A model generated the notes under the pieces. It did not search any database and was not told the DNA's origin. It worked only from the letters and a program-made list of their open reading frames with translations. From Roseiarcus sp963741405 (GTDB lineage Bacteria; Pseudomonadota; Alphaproteobacteria; Rhizobiales; Beijerinckiaceae): a DNA stretch of 64,000 nucleotides. The translations under genes and the position numbers were made by a program. Location: NCBI GenBank assembly GCA_963741405.1, contig CAVUHX010000048.1:45676-109675 (forward strand). The letters are read 5' to 3'. Positions 47,852 through 55,187 of this stretch are shown piece after piece (the first letter of the stretch is position 1; every line of letters begins with the position of its first letter).

Positions 47852-47889
47852 CGCCCTTCCTGACGCGCTGCAGCGCGTCAGGAAGGGCG
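47852..47889. terminator. 38-bp perfect palindrome between tusA and the FadL-type gene
   Basis: The two 19-base halves are exactly complementary: left half CGCCCTTCCTGACGCGCTG, right half its reverse complement, with no spacer. It lies 18 bp beyond the tusA stop and 70 bp before the porin start. It would form a very stable hairpin in RNA, fit for termination or mRNA end protection of dsrE2-tusA. There is no U-run, and a perfect spacerless palindrome is also compatible with a DNA-binding site or repeat. Confidence 0.65.
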
Positions 47890-47907
47890 CGATTCGTCAC
47901 AATAGGA

Positions 47908-48135
47908 TCACGAAAGCCGTTTGATCAAGAAATTATATGTGCCGCCTTCCTGCTTCGATTCGACAAGCTCGTTGCCGGTCGTGCGGCAAAAAGCCGCGAA
48001 ATCGGCGACGGAGCCGGGGTCGGTCGCCAGAATGCGCAACGTCTCTCCGGTCGGCACGTCCTTCAGCATTTTCTTCGCCTTCAGGATCGGCAGCGGGCAG
48101 TTGAGACCCTTTGCGTCGAGAAGATGCTCAGCCAT
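47908..48135 (-). CDS. tusA: TusA sulfur carrier protein
   Basis: The 75-residue protein has the SirA/TusA signature DAKGLNCPLPILKAKKML, whose Cys carries a persulfide. TusA relays sulfur from DsrE2 or a rhodanese to DsrEFH in sulfur oxidisers. It follows dsrE2 with a 64-bp gap on the same strand, a pairing seen in many dsr-containing genomes. The C-terminal half (SVADFAAFCRTTGNELVES) is typical. Confidence 0.96.
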   Translation of the reverse strand: MAEHLLDAKGLNCPLPILKAKKMLKDVPTGETLRILATDPGSVADFAAFCRTTGNELVESKQEGGTYNFLIKRLS

Positions 48136-48199
48136 GATTCTGTTTCCCTGACTCTTTCCTCAAGTAAACTCGTTCTGCGGGCCGCGCCGCGGCGGCGCG

Positions 48200-48700
48200 T
48201 CAGATGTAGAGATTGATGTCGGACTTCAGTGCGTTTTCCATGTAGGTCGCGGCGCCGCCGAGGGTCGGCCCCTCGATCATGTCCTCGAGCTTGTATTCGA
48301 AGAGGTCCATCGTCATCTGGCAGGCGATCATGTGGACGTCCGAATCGATCGCCGCCTCGCGCAGCTCCTCGATCGAGGCGACGCCCTTCCTCTTGATCAG
48401 GTTCTTCATCATCGTGGTCGCGCCGGCCGTCACGCCCGGCAGCATGCCGACCAGGTTCGGCATCGCCATGTGCATGCCCATCATCGGCATTTTCATCGCA
48501 GGATTGCCGAGCGGCGTCACCTCGAGATCGAGCTTCTTGAGAAGCAGCGGCAGGCCGTAAAAGGTGAAGAACATGGTGACGTCCACGCCCATCGCAGCGG
48601 CCGTCGTCGCGAGGATGAATGGCGGATAGGCCCAATCCAATGAACCCTTGGTGACGATGATCGTCATCGATTTGGCGTTGGTTGATTCGCTGGACGACAT
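48200..48700 (-). CDS. dsrE2: DsrE2-family membrane-associated sulfurtransferase
   Basis: The 166-residue protein contains MTIIVTKGSLDWAYPPFILA and VDVTMFFTFYGLPLLLKKL. A hydrophobic Met-rich central part (KMPMMGMHMAMPNLVGMLPG) and a conserved Cys in DVHMIACQMTMDLF follow. These are DsrE/F/H-like proteins of the DsrE2 class that bind sulfane sulfur and pass it to TusA. GGGAGG precedes the ATG. A separate promoter region with an ATTC-N8-TAAT palindrome lies 53 bp upstream. Confidence 0.93.
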   Translation of the reverse strand: MSSSESTNAKSMTIIVTKGSLDWAYPPFILATTAAAMGVDVTMFFTFYGLPLLLKKLDLEVTPLGNPAMKMPMMGMHMAMPNLVGMLPGVTAGATTMMKNLIKRKGVASIEELREAAIDSDVHMIACQMTMDLFEYKLEDMIEGPTLGGAATYMENALKSDINLYI

Positions 48701-48752
48701 GCTCGCCCTCCCTCAAAGCCTGCGGAAATCAGGCGAAAACTGATCTTCTCTT

Positions 48753-48768
48753 ATTAGCATACATGAAT
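48753..48768 (-). promoter_or_regulatory. SqrR-like operator upstream of dsrE2
   Basis: On the minus strand ATTCATGTATGCTAAT is ATTC-N8-TAAT, one base away from ATTC-N8-GAAT. A possible promoter TTGGCG, 16-bp spacer, TATGCT overlaps it, placing the site on the -10 region. It lies in a short AT-rich stretch 53-68 bp before dsrE2. Confidence 0.45.
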
Positions 48769-48834
48769 ATGTCATCGCGCCAATTGTCAATGGCGTCGCA
48801 CCGCGAAATGCGGCAAATCGTGCGGCGTATCGCC

Positions 48835-50253
48835 TCATCCGGCGCCTCTGGCCGGGTCGGCGGACTGAGGCGCGTACCACTCGAGCTTGCCGCGCAGCGA
48901 CACCACCGTCCCGATGATGATAATCGACGGGCCGGTAAGTTTCGCGGCGCGCGCCCTGGCGGCGAGGGCGCCCAGCGTGCTGACGACGACGCGCTGGTTG
49001 GGGCGCGTCGCGTTGTCGACGATCGCGGCGGGCAGGTCGGGGCTCGCGCCGCGGGCGATGAACTCGGACGTCAGCGCCTCGAGGTTGCGCAGCCCCATGT
49101 AGATGGCGACGGTTTGCCGCGGCTGCAGCAGCGCCGGCCAGTCGAGGTCGATCCTCCCGTCCTTGCCGTGTCCGGTGACGAAGACGCAGGCTTGCGCATG
49201 GTCGCGATGGGTCAGCGGGATGCCGGCGTAGGCCGAGGCGCCGATCGCCGCGGTGACGCCGGGGCAGACCTGAAACGGAACGCCGTGCTCGGCCAGCGTC
49301 TCGATCTCCTCGCCGCCGCGGCCGAACATGAAGGGATCGCCGCCTTTGAGACGGAGCACCCGCCGGCCCTGTTTCGCCAGCCGGACGAGCAGCGCGCTGA
49401 TTTCCTCTTGCGGCACCTCGTGATTGTCTGGCCGCTTGCCGACATAGATCCGCTCGGCTTCGCGCCGCACGAGATTCATCACCCGCTCGTCGGTCAGCCG
49501 GTCGTAGAGCACGACATCGGCCTTCTGCATGAGCCTGAGCGCGCGGAAGGTGAGCAGGTCCGGGTCGCCCGGTCCCGCGCCGACGAGATAGACTTCGCCC
49601 TCTGGCGAGGGACGTTCCGCCCCCCAGCGCTCGATCTCGCGCTCGAGATGCGCGCCGGCAGCCTCCTCGTTGCTGGCGAGGGCGGCCTCGGCGATCGGGC
49701 CCTCGAGCACCGTCTCCCAGAACCTGCGGCGCATGGTCGGATCGGAGATCGCCTCCGCGACCCGGCGGCGAAAGCCGCTCATCAGGTCGGCGAGGCGGCC
49801 ATAGCCGGCGGGGATGAGCGTCTCGAGGCGCGCTTTCAACATCCGTCCGAGGATCGGCGAGGCGCCCCCGGTCGAAACCGCGATCACCAGCGGACTGCGG
49901 TCGACGATCGAGGGCATGATGAAATCGGAGATGTTCGGCCGGTCGGCGACGTTGACCAGCGCGCCCGCCTCCTTGGCCATGGCTCGCGCCGCCTCGGTCA
50001 GGCGCTCGTCGTCGGTCGCGATGAAGCAGAGCGCCGAACCGGCGAAATCCTTCAGCGCCGGCTGGCGCGGCTTAAATCGGAAATTCGGCTGCGCGCGCAA
50101 TTCGAGAAATTCGTCGCTGAGCTCGCGCGCGAAGGTCGTGACGCGCGCTCCCGACCGCACGAGAAGTTCGGCGCGCCGCGCCGCCACCACGCCCCCGCCG
50201 ACCACGACGGCCGGCCGTTCGCGCATGTCGACAAAAATCGGCAGGTCGCGCAT
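48835..50253 (-). CDS. cysG: Siroheme synthase (CysG), read in frame with upstream dsrN
   Basis: The 472-residue domain matches full-length CysG. The N-terminal dehydrogenase/ferrochelatase starts MRDLPIFVDMRERPAVVVGG. The C-terminal uroporphyrinogen III methyltransferase carries YLVGAGPGDPDLLTFRALRL, RLKGGDPFMFGRGGEE and GIPLTHRDHAQACVFVTGH. It makes siroheme, the cofactor of DsrAB. In the given sequence it is fused to DsrN by an open frame, but its own ATG 50253 overlaps an out-of-frame TGA (TGATG), the usual junction of two coupled genes. It may therefore be a separate gene. Confidence 0.93.
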   Translation of the reverse strand: MRDLPIFVDMRERPAVVVGGGVVAARRAELLVRSGARVTTFARELSDEFLELRAQPNFRFKPRQPALKDFAGSALCFIATDDERLTEAARAMAKEAGALVNVADRPNISDFIMPSIVDRSPLVIAVSTGGASPILGRMLKARLETLIPAGYGRLADLMSGFRRRVAEAISDPTMRRRFWETVLEGPIAEAALASNEEAAGAHLEREIERWGAERPSPEGEVYLVGAGPGDPDLLTFRALRLMQKADVVLYDRLTDERVMNLVRREAERIYVGKRPDNHEVPQEEISALLVRLAKQGRRVLRLKGGDPFMFGRGGEEIETLAEHGVPFQVCPGVTAAIGASAYAGIPLTHRDHAQACVFVTGHGKDGRIDLDWPALLQPRQTVAIYMGLRNLEALTSEFIARGASPDLPAAIVDNATRPNQRVVVSTLGALAARARAAKLTGPSIIIIGTVVSLRGKLEWYAPQSADPARGAG

Positions 50254-51697
50254 CACGCCCGCCCGCCCTGGCCTGCAGCGTGCGCCCGCGCGGCCGGCGG
50301 CGGCGAACCCGGTCTTCGCCTTGGCCCGGGAGGTCGCAGACCGCGCGAACCGCGCATAATCGACGAAACGCTCGACCCACGGATGGGCGACCGTATTGCG
50401 CAGGTGACTGAAACTCGCCATGAGGGATCCGATCACAACGCCGTCGCGGCGCCCGTCGATCCCCGTACCGCGGCGCACGAGATAGCCGAATTCGGCGCGC
50501 GGCGCGAGGCCTTCGAGCGCCGCATAGTGAAACTCGTGTGCGGGGATCGGTCCCGGCCCGGCGCTCCACGGCGCTTTTCCGGTTTCCTCCAGCACGACGA
50601 GGCCGCGCCCCTGCGGACGGGCATGCATCCGGGCATCGGCCGGAATTGCGCCGACCATCGGCCAGCGCGCCTCTCCCCAGGCGATGGAGCGGCTGAGGTA
50701 CATGAGCCCGCCGCATTCCGCGTAAGTGGGCAGGCCATTCTCCACGCCTGCGCGAATGCTCTCGCGCATCCCCGTGTTGGCCGCGAGCCGGGCCGCATGG
50801 GTCTCGGGGAAGCCCCCGCCGATGAACAGGCCGTCACAGTCCGGCAGGCGGCGGTCACGCAGGGCGTCGAAGAAGACGAGCGTCGCGCCGACGCGCTCGA
50901 ACGCTTCGAGGTCGTCCTGATAGTAGAAGCCGAATGCCTCGTCGCGGGCGACCGCGATGCGCACGTTCCCCTTGCGGGATCGTTCGAGCGGCGCGAACGG
51001 CGGCGGCAGCCTGGCCGCGCCCGCCGCGACATCGCGAACGCGCGCAAGGTCGACTCCCCCGGCGACGGCGCGGCGCGCGGATTCGACGATCGCGTCGCAT
51101 TCCGCCGTCTCGCCGGGCGTCGTCAGGCCGAGGTGCCGCTCGCGCACGACGATGCCCTCATCGCGGCCGACCGCGCCGAGGACGGGAATGTCGGTGTAGC
51201 GATCGAGCGCCTGCCTCAGCTTCCCCGCCTGCCGCTCCGATCCGACCTTGTTCAGAATGATTCCGGCGATCCGCGCATCGCGGTCGAAGGCGGCATAGCC
51301 CTGCACCAGAGGGGCGACCCCGCGAGCCATGCCGGAGGCGTCGACGACGAGGACAACCGGCGCGCCGAGGAGCTTCGCCAGCGCGGCGCTCGAATCCGCG
51401 CCCTCGACGTCGACGCCGTCGTGCAGTCCCTTGTTTCCTTCGATCAGGGCGATGTCGGCGCCCCAGCGCGTTGCGCCCGAACGTGGCCAGGATCTCGACG
51501 CGGGTCTGGGTGTTGAAGTCGAGATTGTAGCAGGGGCGCCCGCTCGCGCGCGTGAGCCACATCGGGTCGATGTAGTCGGGTCCCTTCTTGAAGGTCTGGA
51601 CGATCGTCCCCTCGGCTCTGAACGCCGCCGCGAGGCCGATCGACAGCGTCGTCTTGCCCGAGGACTTGTGCGTCGCCGACAGGAAGAGACGCGTCAC
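50253..51697 (-). CDS. dsrN: DsrN, siroheme/cobyrinate a,c-diamide synthase-like amidase, frame disrupted by one +1 shift
   Basis: DsrN is a CobB/CbiA-type glutamine-dependent amidase, thought to amidate siroheme for DsrAB. The N-terminal ATP-binding part is MTRLFLSATHKSSGKTTLSI with GPDYIDPMWL. The frame shifts by +1 at a G-run near 51461-51464, then continues ADIALIEGNKGLHDGVDV. The C-terminal amidotransferase domain has GLFIGGGFPETHA and the catalytic Cys in TYAECGGLMYLS. The protein then runs through an Arg/Ala-rich linker into CysG in the same frame. The start lies just after the TrpD2-like stop. Confidence 0.9.
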
Positions 51698-51701
51698 GGC
51701 G

Positions 51702-52712
51702 TCACGCCGCCGCCGCGAGGCGGCTGCGGTCGCGTCCGCTCCACAGCGCCCGCGCGCGCCTCTCGGCGTCGGCCGCGTCCGCCGCTTCGCCCAGCGTCCT
51801 CAGCGCGATCGCCAGCGTGCCGACCACCGCCGCCTCGCCATATTCGTCGTCGATCTCGCCGCGCCACAGCGCGCCGAGCCGGGCGAGGTCCATCGATTGG
51901 TCCGGCGCCTGGCGCGGCTCGGCGATCATCGGCGGCCAGCGCTCGTCCTCGAGGCGGCCGTCGACCGCCATCATGACGTCGGTCGGCTTGCCCGGCCGGC
52001 GCTCGATCTCGCCGCCCTCGCCGCGGAACACCGCGAGCCGCGGCTGCCCGAGCAGGACGCCCGGCGCCGCGATGGATCGCCATGTAGCCCGGGTGGAAGA
52101 CGCCCTGCAGCATGCAGGGCGCGCCGAACGGATTGAGCATGCGGGCGAAGGTGTGCACCGGCGAGCGCAAGCCCTAGGATCGGGCGCAGTTCGAGCATGT
52201 CGGCGACCTTCGGGCTCAAGGCGTCGATCGGCAGATAGGCGAAATTGCGCGCGGCGAGGGCGTCGGCCGCCTCGTCGAGGCTTCCCGCCACGGGAATGTC
52301 CAGCGCGCGCAGCGCAGCGCCGGTATAGAGGCGCCCCTCGGTATGCGCTTCGGCCCCGTGCATGAACACCCGCCAGCCGTTGCGCGACAGGATCAGCGCG
52401 GAGAGGATGAACCAGGGCAATTGCCGGCCCTTGCCGGCGTAGGACGACCAGTCGACGTCGACCTTCGGCGCGTTGGCCGGGAGCCGCGTCGCCGCCCGGG
52501 CGGCGCGGACGAAGCCGGCGATCTCGGCCGGGCTCTCTTCCTTCACGCGCAACAGCATCAGGAAGGCGCCGAGCTGCTCGGGCAGCGTTTCGCCACCGAG
52601 GATCATGCGCCATCGCCTCTTCGGCCTCCTCGATCGTCAGCGAGCGCGTCAGCGTCTTGCCGCGGCCGAGAATGTTGATGAATCGGGCGAAGGGGTGGGG
52701 TTGGCGCATCAT
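51702..52712 (-). CDS. TrpD2/YbiB-like phosphoribosyltransferase-fold protein, frame disrupted by three +1 shifts
   Basis: Joining three frames gives a protein of about 335 residues of the anthranilate phosphoribosyltransferase-like family (often labelled glycosyl transferase family protein). It contains HPFARFINILGRGKTLTRSL, LGAFLMLLRVKEESPAE, VDVDWSSYAGKGRQLPW, SPVHTFARMLNPFGAP, and a C-terminal GQPRLAVFRGEGGEIERRPG. Shifts lie near 52607, 52169 and 52060; together they restore the original frame. It begins 7 bp after dsrP and ends 4 bp before dsrN. TrpD2 proteins bind nucleic acid in E. coli; a role beside siroheme genes is unknown. Confidence 0.75.
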   Translation of the reverse strand: MMRQPHPFARFINILGRGKTLTRSLTIEEAEEAMAHDPRWRNAARAARRLPDAVAREGREPGRDRRLRPRRPGGDAAPGQRAEGRRRLVVLRRQGPAIALVHPLRADPVAQRLAGVHARGRSAYRGAPLYRRCAARAGHSRGGKPRRGGRRPRRAQFRLSADRRLEPEGRRHARTAPDPRACARRCTPSPACSIRSARPACCRASSTRATWRSIAAPGVLLGQPRLAVFRGEGGEIERRPGKPTDVMMAVDGRLEDERWPPMIAEPRQAPDQSMDLARLGALWRGEIDDEYGEAAVVGTLAIALRTLGEAADAADAERRARALWSGRDRSRLAAAA

Positions 52713-52718
52713 GGCGCT

Positions 52719-53933
52719 TCAGGTCCTTGTTGCAATCTCGCGCTCGGCGCCGACCGGCAGGAACGGCAGCAGGCGGAGCGCCAGCGTGGCCAATAGCATG
52801 GCGAGCGAAATGCCGCTGATCCCGAGGAGCGCTTCGGGCAGCGAGGGAACGTAGCGCGCGACCTCGCCGTCGAAGAACGAGCTCGACACCTGCATGCCCG
52901 GGAAGATGTCGAGCGGATAGGCCTGGCCGCCGATGATGATGACGTACATCTGGCAGAGGCCGCCGATCAGGAACAGGGTCGCCGCGACCATCAGCGCCCT
53001 CCGGCTCGTCACGCCGAACGACGGATACGCCAGGATCGCGAGCGGGACGAGCGAGCCGACGACGATCTGGCCGAGCCAGAAGACGAGCGGATAGACGCCG
53101 CCGTTCCACAGGAGGAACAGCTCGACGCCCCGATGCGCGGCCGAGTAGAACTTCGTCAGGTGCTGGACGGCGGTGAGGAACAGCACCGCCAGCGAAAAGA
53201 TGACGAGCAGGCCCTGGAAACTGCGGCGCATCTCCGCCGTCATCAGCTCCTGCCGCGTCTCGCGGCACATCATCAGGAGCACGAGAACGGTGAACGAGAG
53301 GCCGTAGAGGAAGGAGGCGGCGATGAACAGCGGCGCCATGATCGCCGAATCATAGGCCTCGCGCGCGATGAGGAAGCCGAAGATCGAGCCGGTGCCGGTG
53401 GTCAGGGCGAGACGCCAGACAAACGCCATCCAGCCGACCGTCTTGCCGAAGGCGGCCGACTTCGCGGCGCGCCGGTCCATCATGGTGAACAGATAGGCAG
53501 CGACGATCAGGACGAAGCCGCTGTAGAGATAGATGTTCCAGGCAAAGATCGACCTGAAGTTGTTGTGCGTCATCGCGACGAATACCCGCATGGGCCAGCC
53601 GAGATCGAGCACCAGCACCATCAGGCCGCCGGCCAGCAGCGATATGGCGAGAATTCCCGACAACCGGGCATACGGCTTGTAGGCGAGGCGGTTGAACACC
53701 GACGAGATCGATGCGACGTTGAGCGCGCCGGAGGCGGCGACGATCAGGAACACCGCGAACACGTGAGGGGTTCCCCAGACGATCTGGTTGCTCATCCCGG
53801 TGACGATATGGCCGCGCTCCTCCATATAGAGCGCGGCGCCGATTCCGAGCGCAAGCACCGCGAGATGCACGGCGATCAGCCCCCAGAAGAACGGGCTGTG
53901 GTCCTCGAGCCTTCGAAACGCCAATTTCGCCAT
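52719..53933 (-). CDS. dsrP: DsrP, NrfD-like integral membrane subunit
   Basis: The 404-residue protein has about ten hydrophobic helices (for example FFWGLIAVHLAVLALGIGAA, SGILAISLLAGGLMVLVLDL, LVIFSLAVLFLTAV). It belongs to the NrfD/PsrC family of quinone-interacting membrane subunits. In DsrMKJOP it pairs with periplasmic DsrO. The gene follows dsrO with a 15-bp gap. Length is standard and no shift was found. Confidence 0.95.
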   Translation of the reverse strand: MAKLAFRRLEDHSPFFWGLIAVHLAVLALGIGAALYMEERGHIVTGMSNQIVWGTPHVFAVFLIVAASGALNVASISSVFNRLAYKPYARLSGILAISLLAGGLMVLVLDLGWPMRVFVAMTHNNFRSIFAWNIYLYSGFVLIVAAYLFTMMDRRAAKSAAFGKTVGWMAFVWRLALTTGTGSIFGFLIAREAYDSAIMAPLFIAASFLYGLSFTVLVLLMMCRETRQELMTAEMRRSFQGLLVIFSLAVLFLTAVQHLTKFYSAAHRGVELFLLWNGGVYPLVFWLGQIVVGSLVPLAILAYPSFGVTSRRALMVAATLFLIGGLCQMYVIIIGGQAYPLDIFPGMQVSSSFFDGEVARYVPSLPEALLGISGISLAMLLATLALRLLPFLPVGAEREIATRT

Positions 53934-53948
53934 TGTCCGCCGGGTCTC

Positions 53949-54716
53949 TCAGAGATTCTGGTACCGCACGCCGGTGTCCAGGCCGAGGTCGGCCCTCACC
54001 TGTTCGCTGGCGCGCTCGCGGATCGCCTTGGCGATCGCGCTGTCGGGATCGTTGAGATCGCCGAAGGTCATGGCGCCGCCGCCTTTGGACGAGCAGGCCT
54101 CGACGCAGGCCGGCGCACGGCCCGCATCGATGCGATGGACGCACAAGGTGCAGCTCTCGACCGCGCCCTTGCCGCGCGGCGCCCAGGGCTTCTGGTCGTC
54201 GATCGGCTCGTGCACGAAAGAGCGCGCCTTGTAGGGGCAGGCCATCATGCAATAGCGGCAGCCGATGCAGATGTGCTTGTCGACCAGCACGATCCCGTCG
54301 GCCCGCTTGAACGACGCCCCGGTCGGGCAGACTTCGGCGCAAGGAGGATCGGCGCAGTGCTGGCACATCACCGGCGCCTGTCCGCTCCAGCCAGACTTCG
54401 GGTCGCGCAGCGAGACCGTGCGGATCCATTGCGCGTCGGTTTCGCGATTGCCCGAGCCGCCCCATCCGTTCTCTTCGCGGCAGGCCGTTACGCACTTGTC
54501 GCAGCCGTCGCCGCATTTGTTGATGTCGATCAGCATGCCCCAGCGGACTTTGGCCGACACCGGCTCGCCGGGCGCCCTCGCGGACGGCTGAGAGGCGCCG
54601 AAGGCGTGGAGGGTGACGCCGGGGGCGAGCGCCGTCGCGGCGAAGGCGCCCGCGCCGCGCAGGAACGCGCGCCGGCCCTCGGCCGGCTCGTCGTCGCGCG
54701 CAATCAGCCGGGTCAT
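53949..54716 (-). CDS. dsrO: DsrO, periplasmic iron-sulfur subunit
   Basis: The 255-residue protein has a Tat signal (EGRRAFLRGAGAFAATAL) and ferredoxin-type clusters in NKCGDGCDKCVTACREENGW, VMCQHCADPPCAEVCPTGAS, CIGCRYCMMACPYKAR and CTLCVHRIDAGRAPACVEAC. It resembles NrfC/HybA electron carriers and would connect triheme DsrJ with DsrP. ATG 54716 overlaps the dsrJ stop (ATGA). Confidence 0.96.
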   Translation of the reverse strand: MTRLIARDDEPAEGRRAFLRGAGAFAATALAPGVTLHAFGASQPSARAPGEPVSAKVRWGMLIDINKCGDGCDKCVTACREENGWGGSGNRETDAQWIRTVSLRDPKSGWSGQAPVMCQHCADPPCAEVCPTGASFKRADGIVLVDKHICIGCRYCMMACPYKARSFVHEPIDDQKPWAPRGKGAVESCTLCVHRIDAGRAPACVEACSSKGGGAMTFGDLNDPDSAIAKAIRERASEQVRADLGLDTGVRYQNL

Positions 54717-55183
54717 GGCCGCGCCCCGCGGAGATAGTCGTTGAGCATCGTGAGATCGCGGTCGTTGGCGGCGGGCGGGATCGCGGCCGCCTTCTCGGGG
54801 TCGGGCTTCGAGGCGTGGCACTCGAAGCAGTCGATCGAGACCGAGGCGTAGGAATGGCAGGAGCGGCAGAAGTGCTTCGGGTCGGCGTAGCCGACCGGCT
54901 GCCCGTCCGCTCCCTGGACGGCGTGGCAGTTGACGCAGGCCCTGATGCTGAAGTCGCCGCCGCGCACGCCCTCGTGCACCGTGTCGTCGCGCTGATGCAT
55001 GAGCATGGCCATGTGGTAGCGGCGCATGAAAGCGGTGTCGCGCACGCAATGGTCGCCCCTGCCCTTCGGGATCACCGGCATCGGCGTGCGGCCGGCGGAA
55101 TCTTCCGCGAGCGCGAGCCCGATCGACGCGGCGCCGACGAACAGCGCCGCAAAGGCGAGCGTAGCTGAGCGGACCCGCGCCAT
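54713..55183 (-). CDS. dsrJ: DsrJ, periplasmic triheme cytochrome c
   Basis: The 156-residue protein has an N-terminal uncleaved or cleaved hydrophobic leader (SATLAFAALFVGAASIGLAL) and exactly three haem c motifs: CVNCH, CRSCH and CFECH. DsrJ is the triheme subunit specific to DsrMKJOP. The start at ATG 55183 gives the expected leader; a longer in-frame start would add a low-quality extension. The stop overlaps dsrO. Confidence 0.95.
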   Translation of the reverse strand: MARVRSATLAFAALFVGAASIGLALAEDSAGRTPMPVIPKGRGDHCVRDTAFMRRYHMAMLMHQRDDTVHEGVRGGDFSIRACVNCHAVQGADGQPVGYADPKHFCRSCHSYASVSIDCFECHASKPDPEKAAAIPPAANDRDLTMLNDYLRGARP

Positions 55184-55187
55184 TCGG

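Noticed and set aside
51461..51464. Programmed +1 frameshifting in dsrN
   Set aside because: The shift is at a simple G-run with no slippery-stop arrangement, and similar +1 events occur in unrelated genes, so a sequence error is simpler.
48682..51516. A 944-codon plus-strand frame opposite dsrN-cysG
   Set aside because: It is the reverse-strand shadow of a recognised gene. Its translation is Arg/Gly/Asp-rich without domains, a known effect of high GC at third positions.
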